Origin: Acidobacteria bacterium 13_2_20CM_57_17
GTDB taxonomy: Bacteria; Acidobacteriota; Terriglobia; Acidiferrales; UBA7541
Reading direction: 5' to 3'
NCBI GenBank assembly: GCA_001914785.1
Contig: MNDE01000138.1
Span: forward strand, 1 to 58,157
Length of the DNA: 58,157 nucleotides
The position numbers were made by a program, and so were the translations under genes. Shown here one piece after another: positions 1 to 7,102 of this stretch. The notes under the pieces were generated by a model. The model did no database searches. It was not told where the DNA came from and saw only the letters and a list, made by a program, of their open reading frames with translations. The stretch's first letter is position 1; each line of letters starts with the position of its first letter.

Positions 1-219
1 CACGATTGAGCCCTCAAGGACATAAACAAACGCATGTGCATTGTGGCGATGGATTGGGTCCGAGCTACCCGGCGGATACACTACCGTGATCATCAGACCT
101 TCCTTGCCGGGAAGGTCCGTCAGGTCTTTCGAAAAGAGCGGCGTCACGTTCGCCTCTTTGGGCTCCAGGGGCACGGACATTAGAAACGCGAGCATCAAAA
201 TTACTTTTGTAATCGTCAT
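1..219 (-). CDS. Cupin-domain protein, C-terminus cut by window edge
   Basis: The reverse strand reads as an open frame of 73 codons from an ATG at 219 to the window edge. An AAGGAAAGG ribosome site lies about 9 bases upstream. Residues 1-17 are hydrophobic and may be a signal peptide. The tail holds PPGSSDPIHRHNAHAFVYVL, which matches the first metal-binding motif of small cupins (His-x-His followed by a beta strand). Such proteins bind a metal and often act as dioxygenases, isomerases or sensors; the substrate here is unknown. A TGTCACA-N16-GGTC box lies about 90 bases upstream, like that of the hydrolase near 5.1 kb, so co-regulation by the ECF41-like sigma factor is inferred. Confidence 0.75.
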   Translation of the reverse strand, partial: MTITKVILMLAFLMSVPLEPKEANVTPLFSKDLTDLPGKEGLMITVVYPPGSSDPIHRHNAHAFVYVLEGSIV

Positions 220-310
220 AAGCAAACCTTTCCTTTGAACGTACGATTTTCATGATTAGCATCGTCATTTTCGACGGACGCATTTCACAGCTGCCTGTCG
301 TACTCGCTAA

Positions 311-337
311 GACCGTACATTCCATCGCTTTGTGACA
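311..337 (-). promoter_or_regulatory. ECF41-type promoter box of the cupin gene
   Basis: On the minus strand TGTCACA (337-331), 16 bases, then GGTC (314-311). The element and the following leader are nearly the same as those before the hydrolase gene near 5.1 kb. Family knowledge as I recall it: ECF41 sigma factors use TGTCACA at -35 and a CGTC-like -10 with a 16-base spacer. Confidence 0.6.
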
Positions 338-543
338 GCGTGCTGATGATTTCGCGCTGGTCGAGTCGAAATACACGAAGAGAGAACTATGAAGTGCGTG
401 ACAGTATTGATTGCAAATCAATTGGGGAAGGAAAAGCACTGATCCGAATGAAACACGCCACCTTTAAGAGCAAGTACAGGCCGCTAAACCGGATAGTGTT
501 GTGAAGAGCTCTTCAAGCGGATGTCGAACACTCTCGCTCTGAA

Positions 544-726
544 TCAGGGCGCAAGTAATTCGCTGACTGTTTTTTGGGGTCGCCATTCCTGCTGGCTCCG
601 GAGATACGATACCGTGTCCGCATCGATGAGTCCTACCAGTACTTCCTCAACGATCCGGCCACCAACGGGACCAAGGCGAGGAATGCCCGTCGCGGCCGAT
701 CCATTCGCCCCTCGATGAAAGACCAT
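544..726 (-). pseudogene. Remnant of an animal-type heme peroxidase, C-terminal end
   Basis: The minus strand encodes about 50 codons that resemble the extreme C-terminus of bacterial animal-heme-peroxidase proteins: GIPRLGPVGGRIVEEVLVGL, then DADTVSYL and QEWRP, then a stop at 544. The family normally spans 500 or more residues with heme and catalytic domains upstream; none of that is present, because the frame begins at 726. It is therefore read as the leftover end of a deleted gene. A TGTCACA-N16-GGTC box immediately precedes it and its GGTC overlaps the ATG, which would fit a deletion that joined an ECF41-type promoter to the gene's tail. It could be an unrelated small protein, but the similarity pattern argues otherwise. 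Confidence 0.5.
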
Positions 727-747
727 CTAGATCGTCGATTTGTGACA
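721..747 (-). promoter_or_regulatory. ECF41-type promoter box before peroxidase remnant
   Basis: Minus strand TGTCACA (747-741), 16 bases, GGTC (724-721). Spacing and bases are identical to the boxes at 337-311 and 5179-5153, although the spacer differs from theirs. Only a peroxidase gene fragment lies downstream. Confidence 0.45.
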
Positions 748-780
748 GTTGCTCGGCGTTATTTGCAAATGCATCTGCTT

Positions 781-807
781 TGTCACAGTTAGAAAGGCTG
801 TCCTGTC
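781..807 (+). promoter_or_regulatory. Possible ECF41-type box before exported protein gene
   Basis: Plus strand TGTCACA (781-787), 16 bases, TGTC (804-807). A second TGTCACA starts at 804. The -10 part differs from the GGTC of the other boxes by one base. The next gene starts at 913. Confidence 0.3.
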
Positions 808-912
808 ACAGCATACGACAAGTGAGAATGCTCGTAGCAATAGGAATCGTGACTTCGACGCGCACGGGAACCATTAAGGGGCGCTCTCGATCCAAGGAGA
901 AAGGAAACTTCG

Positions 913-1440
913 ATGAAAAATAGATCGTGGTTTGGAATCTTGGCAGGTCTGGCGGCTGGAATCGTGCTTGCCGCGCCTTCGGCGCGCGCCCAAGCAGAGA
1001 TCGATCCCGACCATTTCGACTCCCCTAATATGGTGCCTTTCGATCGGCCACAGACGAAAGCTAATTCCGAAGCGGCAGTGGCCACTTTTCGCTATGAAGG
1101 GCGGTTTAACCTGCCGTACACCGTGCACTGCAATGGAAAGAGTCTGCGCCCTGGCAGATACTCCATTTCCCTTCGTGCCGACGGGAAGGTGGGCCAGGCC
1201 ACGCTGAATCAGAAAGATCAAACGATTGGGATTGGCGGTGTTGTAGAACAACAAGCCCGCAAGGAGGGAAATGACGCGCTCGTGGTAGAGCGCAACCGAG
1301 GGAAGCGCAACCTGTCGGAGATCCAGGTCGCAGAACTCGATTTGATTCTAGACCCAAGATCGCTCATCGTTTCCGCGCGGGATTCGAAACCAAACCGCCT
1401 CGACCGCTTGCCCCTGACCGAAACCACACAGAGAAAGTGA
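913..1440 (+). CDS. Exported protein of unknown function
   Basis: 175 residues. The N-terminus has a clear signal peptide: charged MKNRS, a hydrophobic core, and an APSARAQA cleavage region near residue 26. The mature part is mostly beta-like and polar, with phrases such as LPYTVHCNGKSLRPGRYSIS, which recall small secreted acidobacterial proteins whose function is unknown. The start is supported by a GGAGAAAGG ribosome site a few bases upstream. It is alone on the plus strand between minus-strand genes. A TGTCACA-N16-TGTC sequence about 105 bases upstream could place it in the same sigma regulon as the cupin and hydrolase, but this is weak. I do not recognise a named domain. Confidence 0.7.
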   Translation: MKNRSWFGILAGLAAGIVLAAPSARAQAEIDPDHFDSPNMVPFDRPQTKANSEAAVATFRYEGRFNLPYTVHCNGKSLRPGRYSISLRADGKVGQATLNQKDQTIGIGGVVEQQARKEGNDALVVERNRGKRNLSEIQVAELDLILDPRSLIVSARDSKPNRLDRLPLTETTQRK

Positions 1441-1481
1441 CCACCGCGGGGCCATTCCTGACTCTCGGAATGGCCCATCTC

Positions 1482-2177
1482 TCAGGCACGTTGGGCGAAG
1501 CTGCCTGAACTATTCCCTGCTGCCCGCCACTGCGATGTACGCTCGTTTCGCGCTTTGGCCAATGCGTGCCGCACACCGGCGCTGTCCAATTCCTTGTCAT
1601 AAACCGGCGTGCCCGGCTGTTGGCGCCAGGAATCATCTAACCCGCCGTCGTCGACTCCGTCAAATCCGAGCTGCTCGATCAGCCACAGCACCACTTGCTT
1701 CGCCCTCGGGTCGTCGCCCGCGACCGGCAGGGCGAGGCGTCCGGGAGTACCTGCAGGACGGCCTAATTCGAGCAGATGTTTGTAATTCATCGTATTGAAA
1801 GCCTTGACGACAGGACGGCCCAGCCGAGTCTCGACCCACCGGCTTTCCTGCATGCCAGCCTCGATTTCGTCAATGCGGCCATCACGTTCACGAGGGTAGT
1901 AATTTCCAGTGTCGATCACCACGACGTCTCCCGGCACACCTTCGAAAAGATTTATCGGAAGGTTTCGAATCTTCGCCTCCGGAATGGTCACGATGACCAC
2001 TCTGCTGGCTCTGGCCGCATCCTGAACCGTTACGGCCTTCGCCCCCGTCTCTTTCGCCAATCCGGCGAGGGCTGAAGGCCCTCGCGAGTTAGCCACGAAC
2101 ACCTCGTGTCCCAACTGGCTCAATCGACGTGTGAGTGTGCCACCGATCTGGCCTGCGCCTATGATGCCGATTTTCAC
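1482..2177 (-). CDS. NADP oxidoreductase, coenzyme F420-dependent type
   Basis: 231 residues from a GTG at 2177, which is preceded by AGGAAAGGAG at good spacing; an upstream start at 2198 has no ribosome site. The N-terminus is a Rossmann fold with IGIIGAGQIGGTLTRRL, followed by the NSRGP phosphate-recognition loop typical of NADP-binding members. The middle contains VVKAFNTMNY, a conserved family phrase. These proteins transfer hydride between NADPH and F420 or a flavin, or reduce small carbonyl substrates. Whether this organism makes F420 cannot be seen here. The gene sits in a cluster of stress-type oxidoreductases downstream of the two sigma factors but has no TGTCACA box of its own. Confidence 0.85.
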   Translation of the reverse strand: MKIGIIGAGQIGGTLTRRLSQLGHEVFVANSRGPSALAGLAKETGAKAVTVQDAARASRVVIVTIPEAKIRNLPINLFEGVPGDVVVIDTGNYYPRERDGRIDEIEAGMQESRWVETRLGRPVVKAFNTMNYKHLLELGRPAGTPGRLALPVAGDDPRAKQVVLWLIEQLGFDGVDDGGLDDSWRQQPGTPVYDKELDSAGVRHALAKARNERTSQWRAAGNSSGSFAQRA

Positions 2178-2353
2178 GGTTGCTCCTTTCCTCGACAAAA
2201 ACGCAACACGCAGAGTTCCCCGGATGCCTGCGATTCTCCTTCACCAGGGACAAGCTGGAGAAATCGCGAAAATCCAGCTCCACTGCACGTGCATGCCTTT
2301 AGCCCCAGTCCAAATCCGTACGATGTCAATCTCAATCCGTGAGTCCGAGGTGA

Positions 2354-2641
2354 CTAATGCCGCGTACGCAAACCGAAGATGTTCTCGCCCACATTGGCGC
2401 TAAGATCGTCGATCTCCGTGACGTGACTGAGAGCAAAAGCCGTCAGCTCGTAAGATTGCCTGCCGGCTGGCGGCTCACCGATAGCCTGCCCGGTCGCAGC
2501 CCAGCTGACGACCGCAGCAAGTACCTTCGTAAGGTGTAAATCTGATACTCCCTGTTCGCGCCAGGGCGAAAGATACTCATCAACCATTTGGGCGAATTTC
2601 AAGGTCTTGACCACCTTTAGACCTTCTTCAGTAAATTCCAT
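2354..2641 (-). CDS. Small hypothetical protein
   Basis: 95 residues from ATG 2641, which has GGGGGAG three bases upstream; a TTG at 2668 would add nine residues. The sequence is soluble and mostly helical, beginning MEFTEEGLKVVKTLKFAQMV, with no cysteine pairs, membrane segments or recognisable motif. The reverse frame is also open for about 60 codons, so coding is not certain. It lies in the same direction as the flanking genes, between the F420-type oxidoreductase and the next small gene. Confidence 0.4.
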   Translation of the reverse strand: MEFTEEGLKVVKTLKFAQMVDEYLSPWREQGVSDLHLTKVLAAVVSWAATGQAIGEPPAGRQSYELTAFALSHVTEIDDLSANVGENIFGLRTRH

Positions 2642-2723
2642 CGACTCCCCCAGTTTTGGATTCGACAAGATGTGAACCCGGAGGTTTGCTCCGACTGCTG
2701 AACTTTTCGGGCCGCGCGACCAG

Positions 2724-2987
2724 CTAGTCCTGTGTCTTACGAAGAGTTATCGGGCGGCCGTTCAGCCGATACTGGAAATCCGTGCCAAACAAAAGAACTT
2801 GTTGGGCGTCCATGTCGCTCGGCTCGTCCACGGTGATCACGATCCAACAAGCAGTATAGTCTTCAACCTCGGTGCCCATTCCTTCATCCCGATCAGTCAA
2901 CAAACGGCTAACTGTTGCACGAATCGCCCTTGCAGGGGCGTCTTCGTAGAACAATTCAATTCGATCGCCAGATTCGAGATTTAGCAT
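2724..2987 (-). CDS. Small hypothetical protein
   Basis: 87 residues from ATG 2987, chosen because GGAGGTGGA lies just upstream; the longer open frame reaching 3212 has coding-unlike composition there. It starts MLNLESGDRIELFYED and alternates short beta-like stretches with acidic residues, which suggests a small beta-barrel fold. No named family is recognised. It follows the DUF2934 gene by about 90 bases in the same direction and may be the last gene of that operon. Confidence 0.5.
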   Translation of the reverse strand: MLNLESGDRIELFYEDAPARAIRATVSRLLTDRDEGMGTEVEDYTACWIVITVDEPSDMDAQQVLLFGTDFQYRLNGRPITLRKTQD

Positions 2988-3075
2988 TCCACCTCCACAT
3001 CCCCTCAGGCCATTTCGTTGCAAAGGGTCCGATGTGGGCCACGTCTGTCCACGAGTTGCGCCTAGTAGTTCGCAG

Positions 3076-3357
3076 TTACGCGTAACGCAGTACGAGTTCC
3101 TGCTCGGCACGCAGCCAATCTTCGACGTCGTGCCCATCTTGCCGGCCACGTGACTCGTACAGATTGAACGCGAGCTGGGCAATCTCGTCATGGGTCGGGG
3201 CCGGTCGACCACCGGTGTATGTTGCCATTCCCCACTCGCCTGCGGCCTGCGAAGTGACGAAAGCTGCTGCTTTTGTCACAACTCCCTTGTCTAATGTCAC
3301 ACCACTAACGACCAAGCCTTGTGGTATCTCGTCGATGCGAAGTTCGTTATCTGCCAT
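3076..3357 (-). CDS. DUF2934-domain protein
   Basis: 93 residues from ATG 3357, four bases after the stop of the NmrA-type gene, so the two are almost surely co-transcribed. The C-terminal half shows the DUF2934 pattern: an alpha helix with IAQLAFNLYESRGRQDGHD followed by VEDWLRAEQEL. This short domain is frequent in Acidobacteria and some Proteobacteria and has no known biochemical role. The N-terminal half contains a threonine/alanine-rich stretch without known similarity. The longer frame up to 3558 is only the complement of the NmrA gene and is not used. Confidence 0.75.
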   Translation of the reverse strand: MADNELRIDEIPQGLVVSGVTLDKGVVTKAAAFVTSQAAGEWGMATYTGGRPAPTHDEIAQLAFNLYESRGRQDGHDVEDWLRAEQELVLRYA

Positions 3358-3361
3358 GGTC

Positions 3362-4168
3362 TCAGGCTCTTTTCGTCGCAGTTGCGGCTGCCGCGGATGG
3401 CAACTTTGCCTTCGGAGGTTGAGACGCGGGACTCTTGAGCCAGTCTGCAAAGCGCGTTTCGCCAAGTCGGACGTCTTTTCCTGGGAGAAGCGTTCGTTCG
3501 CTGACTTCCGCGCCGCTGTATCGCGCGTGTGGGTCGGCGACGACTTCGCGGGGATCATTGAGGCTGGCCAAGCGCCGCCGGACTAGTTCATCCACGCGAA
3601 ACTGTTCCGGCCCCGCTATTTCGATGATGCCATTTACCGGCAAGCCGACAGCGACCCTGGCTACCCCACTCGCAACGTCTTCGGCAGCCATCGGCTGGAA
3701 AAGGACAGGTGACAAATGCACCTTGTCGCCGACCATGGAAATATCGGCAAGCCCCTTGAGGAACTCGAAGAACTGCGTTGCGTGCACGATGGAGTAGGGG
3801 ATTGAAGATTCTTTGATCAGTTTCTCCTGAGCGATCTTAGCGCGGAAGTAACCGCTTTCGGACAACTGATCGGTTCCCACAACCGATAACGCAACGTGAT
3901 GTCCTACGCCTGCGGCCGCTTCATAGGTAAGGAGGTTGCGAGTTGATGTTTCGAAGAACTTCAGCACTTCTGCGTCCTCCCACGAGGGAGAGTTTGATAC
4001 GTCAACGACTACGGAAGCACCTTTCAGCACTTCGGCCAGTCCCTCGCCCGTGACGCTGTTGACACCCGAATCCGGTGATGCCGCCACGGCGTGATGACCA
4101 TTAGCGCCGAGCTTTTGTACGACTTTTGACCCGATCAGCCCACTTCCACCAATCACTACGATCTTCAT
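3362..4168 (-). CDS. NmrA-type NAD(P)-binding epimerase/reductase
   Basis: 268 residues. The N-terminus has GGSGLIGS, the dinucleotide-binding glycine motif of atypical short-chain dehydrogenases. ALSVVGTDQL and the FRAKIAQEKLIKES stretch follow the NmrA/SDR a5 pattern of NAD(P)-dependent epimerase-like proteins. The C-terminus is alanine and lysine rich. A ribosome site GGAAAGGAAG lies upstream of the ATG. It follows the hydrolase gene by 95 bases. Its leader shares an ACGACCGGC and GGTCGAA pattern with the hydrolase and cupin leaders but lacks a TGTCACA box, so it is probably read from the hydrolase promoter. Oxidoreductases and epimerases are typical partners of ECF41 sigma genes. Confidence 0.85.
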   Translation of the reverse strand: MKIVVIGGSGLIGSKVVQKLGANGHHAVAASPDSGVNSVTGEGLAEVLKGASVVVDVSNSPSWEDAEVLKFFETSTRNLLTYEAAAGVGHHVALSVVGTDQLSESGYFRAKIAQEKLIKESSIPYSIVHATQFFEFLKGLADISMVGDKVHLSPVLFQPMAAEDVASGVARVAVGLPVNGIIEIAGPEQFRVDELVRRRLASLNDPREVVADPHARYSGAEVSERTLLPGKDVRLGETRFADWLKSPASQPPKAKLPSAAAATATKRA

Positions 4169-4263
4169 ATTCTTCCTTCCTTTCCTATTCGACCGAGGCT
4201 TTCGAGCCGCCGGTCGTATTTGAATGCGAGTCAGGCGCGTGCGCGATTCAGGTTCCGAAGGTG

Positions 4264-5097
4264 CTAAGCCGATGCTGCCGCCACGCCCTTGAAGAAAGCG
4301 AGCAACTCAGCATTGACTTGATCCTTGAGAGTCGAACACATGCCGTGAGGTGCGCCTGGAATGACTTTAAGCATGGCACTCTTGATGATTTTAGACGAGA
4401 CCAGGCCTGTAATGCCGATGGGTACGATCTGGTCGTCGTCGCCATGCAGGACAAGAGTTGGTACATCGAACCGCGTCAGGTCTTCTGTGAAATCAGTCTC
4501 GGAAAAGGCTTTAACGCACTCGTAGATGGCTTTGTGCCCTCCGAGCATCGATTGGAGCCAAAAGGAATCGCGCAGACCCTGAGAGACCTTTGCACCCGGC
4601 CGATTGGCGCCATAGAACGGTGCACTAAACTCTTTCCAAAGTTGAGCTCGGTCAGTAAGAATCTGGGTGCGAAGTTGATCAAATTCTTCGATGGGCAACC
4701 CACCGGGCTTGCCAGTGACCAATAGCGGGGGAACCGCACTGATGAGTACGGCCTTGGCCACACGCTTTGTCCCGTGCCGACCGATATACCGAGTAACTTC
4801 GCCGCCACCCGTCGAATGGCCCACGTGAATGGCGTTCTTTAGGTCGAGCGCTTCGATGAGAGCTAGCAGGTCGTCCGCGTAGGTGTTCATGTCGTTGCCG
4901 TCCGACGGTTGACTCGACCGGCCATGCCCGCGCCGGTCGTGGGCGATGCAGCGATATCCGCGGTCCGCCAGAAAAATCATCTGGTCTTCCCAGGCGTCAG
5001 CGCTAAGAGGCCAGCCATGGCTGAAAACCACGGGTTGTCCCGTTCCCCAATCCTTGTAATAGATTGTCGTGCCATCTTTCACCGTAATGGTGCCCAT
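4264..5097 (-). CDS. Alpha/beta hydrolase, non-heme chloroperoxidase-like
   Basis: 277 residues, full length for the family. The fold is complete: [10 protein letters not shown] forms the oxyanion region, [11 protein letters not shown] holds the nucleophile serine, [10 protein letters not shown] holds the acid aspartate, and PHGMCST holds the catalytic histidine. Such enzymes act as esterases or perhydrolases and are often annotated as cofactor-free haloperoxidases. The enzyme is cytosolic; no signal peptide is seen. The gene starts about 55 bases after a TGTCACA-N16-GGTC box and lies just downstream of the ECF41-like sigma gene, in the same direction. It heads a likely operon with the NmrA-type and DUF2934 genes. 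Confidence 0.9.
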   Translation of the reverse strand: MGTITVKDGTTIYYKDWGTGQPVVFSHGWPLSADAWEDQMIFLADRGYRCIAHDRRGHGRSSQPSDGNDMNTYADDLLALIEALDLKNAIHVGHSTGGGEVTRYIGRHGTKRVAKAVLISAVPPLLVTGKPGGLPIEEFDQLRTQILTDRAQLWKEFSAPFYGANRPGAKVSQGLRDSFWLQSMLGGHKAIYECVKAFSETDFTEDLTRFDVPTLVLHGDDDQIVPIGITGLVSSKIIKSAMLKVIPGAPHGMCSTLKDQVNAELLAFFKGVAAASA

Positions 5098-5152
5098 GAT
5101 TATCCCCTTCGTTTTCGACCAAGCATTTTGCCCTGCCGGTCGTACTCGCTAT

Positions 5153-5179
5153 GACCGAACATTCCATCGATTTGTGACA
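5153..5179 (-). promoter_or_regulatory. ECF41-type promoter of the hydrolase operon
   Basis: Minus strand TGTCACA (5179-5173), 16 bases, GGTC (5156-5153). The box lies directly after the sigma gene stop and 56 bases before the hydrolase ATG. Around it, about 70 bases are closely similar to the sequence upstream of the cupin gene. Confidence 0.65.
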
Positions 5180-5189
5180 CTCTGCTGGG

Positions 5190-6038
5190 TTATGCCACTT
5201 TCGCAACAAGCCGTGGCAGCAGGGGCCAGCGCGGCCGAGGCACCGTAACGGGCTCGACGACCGTCGACCCAGTCCGTAACACCTGCTCGCCCTTTCCAAC
5301 CGTACCGTCGGCGCTGCCGACCAAAAAAGACTCGAGTGCTGTGAGAGCGCCCTTCTCGACCGCGGCGACGAACGCGGCGAGAAAACGCCGCTGTTCGGCG
5401 GAATTCACGCCAGCATGCCGACCTTCAGCGACACGTTGCCGAGCGCGGGTCACGAGTTGGCGAGCATTGGCTTCTTGGACGCGAACAATGTTCGCGATCT
5501 CACGGTATGAGTAGTCGAACGCTTCCCGAAGGACGTACGCGGCCCGTTCGGCAGGCGATAGCTTTTCGAGAAGGACGAAGACCGCACTCTGGAGCGCCTC
5601 GCTTCGTTCCGCTTCCAACTTAGGATCGGCGCTAGAGTCCACCGATTCCTGAAGCGATGGCCCGACAGTTGTTTCCCGGCGCCAACGAGCCGACTGCATA
5701 ACGTTGATTGCCAAGCGCGTCGTTGTCGCCGCGAGAAATGCCGCCGCCCCTCGAACTGCGCTGCGGTCAGTCAACTGCCACCGTATCCAAACGTCTTGGA
5801 GAATGTCCTCGGCTTCAGCGGCGCTCTTCAGTATGCGATAGGCAATACCGAACAGGCGCGCTCGCGCACTGAGGAAGGCTGAAAGGCCATCATCCTCCGC
5901 ACAAGCTTCGGAGCGGACGATGATATTTTGCGTTGGTTTTCGCGAACCACTGAGACAATGTGGTCGTGAGAACGGAACTCCACGCTCAGATTGTTGAATC
6001 ACAACGAAACTCCGGGCTCCGATTGTTGAATCACACAT
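5190..6038 (-). CDS. ECF41-like RNA polymerase sigma factor, shortened C-terminus
   Basis: Up to 282 residues. Region 2 is seen in ARARLFGIAYRILKSAAEAE and DVWIRW; region 4 in LSPAERAAYVLREAFDYSYR and RQLVTRARQRV, the latter a hallmark of ECF41. ECF41 members carry a C-terminal SnoaL-type extension of about 100 residues with a DGGGK motif that tunes activity. Here only FLAAFVAAVEKGALTALESFL is recognisable, then the frame runs into non-family sequence and stops, and no DGGGK is present. The start is uncertain: the ATG at 6038 overlaps the upstream sigma gene by 40 bases within a tandem repeat, while a GTG at 6002 overlaps its stop as GTGA. The likely target is the promoter box beside it. Confidence 0.85.
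   Translation of the reverse strand: MCDSTIGARSFVVIQQSERGVPFSRPHCLSGSRKPTQNIIVRSEACAEDDGLSAFLSARARLFGIAYRILKSAAEAEDILQDVWIRWQLTDRSAVRGAAAFLAATTTRLAINVMQSARWRRETTVGPSLQESVDSSADPKLEAERSEALQSAVFVLLEKLSPAERAAYVLREAFDYSYREIANIVRVQEANARQLVTRARQRVAEGRHAGVNSAEQRRFLAAFVAAVEKGALTALESFLVGSADGTVGKGEQVLRTGSTVVEPVTVPRPRWPLLPRLVAKVA
5972..6035. repeat. Imperfect tandem repeat, two 32-bp units
   Basis: Unit 1 is 5972-6003 and unit 2 is 6004-6035. They differ at only a few positions and both end GATTGTTGAATCACA. The repeat covers the end of the first sigma gene and the start of the second, so both proteins contain a VIQQSE-type phrase. Confidence 0.8.
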
Positions 6039-6682
6039 GAAGACACCTTGAACCTTCGTTCCAGATGCCTCCTCAGATAGCGTCTCGCGTGGAACACACG
6101 TGCCTTAACCGCGGACACAGTCAGACCGAGCCGCCTAGCGGTTTCCGCACTCGTAAGCCCTTGCAATTCCTTAAGAAGAACTACGCTCCGTAAGTTTTGC
6201 CGGAGGCCAGAAATTGCTTGAAGGAGAGCAGTTTGCAGTTCGTGTTTCGCTACAAGTTGTTCCGGCGACGGATGCTCATCCGGTGGATCGAGAGTCAAAG
6301 GTGCCTGGACGTCATCATTGTCACTATTCGCAAGTGGTATGAGTGCTCGCCTTTGCCGGAGGAGCATCAGGGCTTCATTGATAGCAATACGTGTCACCCA
6401 AGTTGAAAACGTCGAGTCTTCGCGAAATCTACCGACGTTTATGAGGGCGCGCTGAAACGACCGTTGAACTGCATCTTCCGCATCTTGGCGATTGCCAAGT
6501 ATTCGGAGGACGGTGTGATAGGTCCTCTGTCGGTGATGCTCGTAGAGTTCCCCGAAAGCATTCGAGCACCCAGATTTTGCCTGCGCTACAAGCAATCGCT
6601 CATCGCTCGGTGCGGATTTCGCAGCGCTGCGGTGTATGACTTCCCGTGGCTCGGCAGGTGGTGCAGTCTCCTGAAGCTTCAT
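5999..6682 (-). CDS. ECF-type RNA polymerase sigma factor (RpoE-like)
   Basis: 227 residues from ATG 6682, which is preceded by GAGGGGAG; the TTG at 6718 has no ribosome site. Region 2 is seen as AFGELYEHHRQRTYHTVLRI, then DAEDAVQRSFQRAL and FSTWVTRIAINEAL. Region 4 is seen as LKELQGLTSAETARRLGLTV followed by AVKARVFHARRYLRRHL. It is a standard two-domain ECF factor without an extra regulatory domain, and no anti-sigma gene lies next to it. The last 12 residues are encoded by the 32-bp tandem repeat that continues into the ECF41-like gene, so the two sigma factors are translationally close. Two adjacent ECF factors of different groups suggest a cascade, which is inference. Confidence 0.9.
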   Translation of the reverse strand: MKLQETAPPAEPREVIHRSAAKSAPSDERLLVAQAKSGCSNAFGELYEHHRQRTYHTVLRILGNRQDAEDAVQRSFQRALINVGRFREDSTFSTWVTRIAINEALMLLRQRRALIPLANSDNDDVQAPLTLDPPDEHPSPEQLVAKHELQTALLQAISGLRQNLRSVVLLKELQGLTSAETARRLGLTVSAVKARVFHARRYLRRHLERRFKVSSCVIQQSEPGVSL

Positions 6683-6763
6683 CGCTCTTAACTCCCCTCT
6701 CAAAAATTCGTCGAGCAATCACTTTCGTGAGAAGGCTGTTACTTTGTTTTCCTTCAACTGGAC

Positions 6764-6865
6764 TCAGCGCGAGAGCCATAGCGCGTATCGAATCGCCTCA
6801 AACAAATGCCACTGATGATGCATGCGCACGATTCGATACCAGCCTAGGAGGGAGGGCCGTTTCAT
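6764..6865 (-). CDS. Possible 33-residue small protein
   Basis: ATG at 6865, stop at 6764. The product is short, basic and aromatic, with GWYRIVRMHH followed by FEAIRYALWLSR and an immediate stop. I have the impression that similar short C-terminal patterns occur in other acidobacterial small proteins, but I cannot check this. A longer start at 6949 with a GGGAGC ribosome site would give 61 residues. The 384 bases between the sigma gene and the DoxX-like gene otherwise show nothing convincing except a regulatory-looking repeat at 7069. Confidence 0.35.
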   Translation of the reverse strand: MKRPSLLGWYRIVRMHHQWHLFEAIRYALWLSR

Positions 6866-7068
6866 GCTCTTGGACTCGTCGTCTCTGTGAACCAATCGAC
6901 CTTCACTTCGTGCCCCGAAAATTGACGGAACTTCGTTGACGGTTTCCATAACTAGCTCCCAATAACTACCTGTCTTCCCCGAGAACGCGGCGATTGTGGA
7001 ATGAAAAGCAGCGTGCGCGAAACCGTAAATCGTCGGATCATGCGCTACCCAAATCGATAGACGCGATG

Positions 7069-7085
7069 CTCCTACTTTCAGGGGA
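7069..7085. promoter_or_regulatory. Repeat CTCCTACTTTCAGGGGA, copy 1
   Basis: A 17-base word that differs by two bases from the copy at 7544-7560. The two copies bracket the DoxX-like gene. They form a loose dyad (TCC..GGA) and could be binding sites for the neighbouring NarL-type regulator. Confidence 0.4.
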
Positions 7086-7102
7086 GAGATGTCTTCGGTG
7101 TA

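Noticed and set aside
65..439. 124-residue minus-strand frame
   Set aside because: It runs in another frame through the cupin gene and its promoter region; its similarity to the frame at 5003-5299 only reflects the duplicated non-coding leader.
5003..5299. 98-residue minus-strand frame
   Set aside because: Crosses the end of the sigma gene, the promoter and the start of the hydrolase in the wrong frame.
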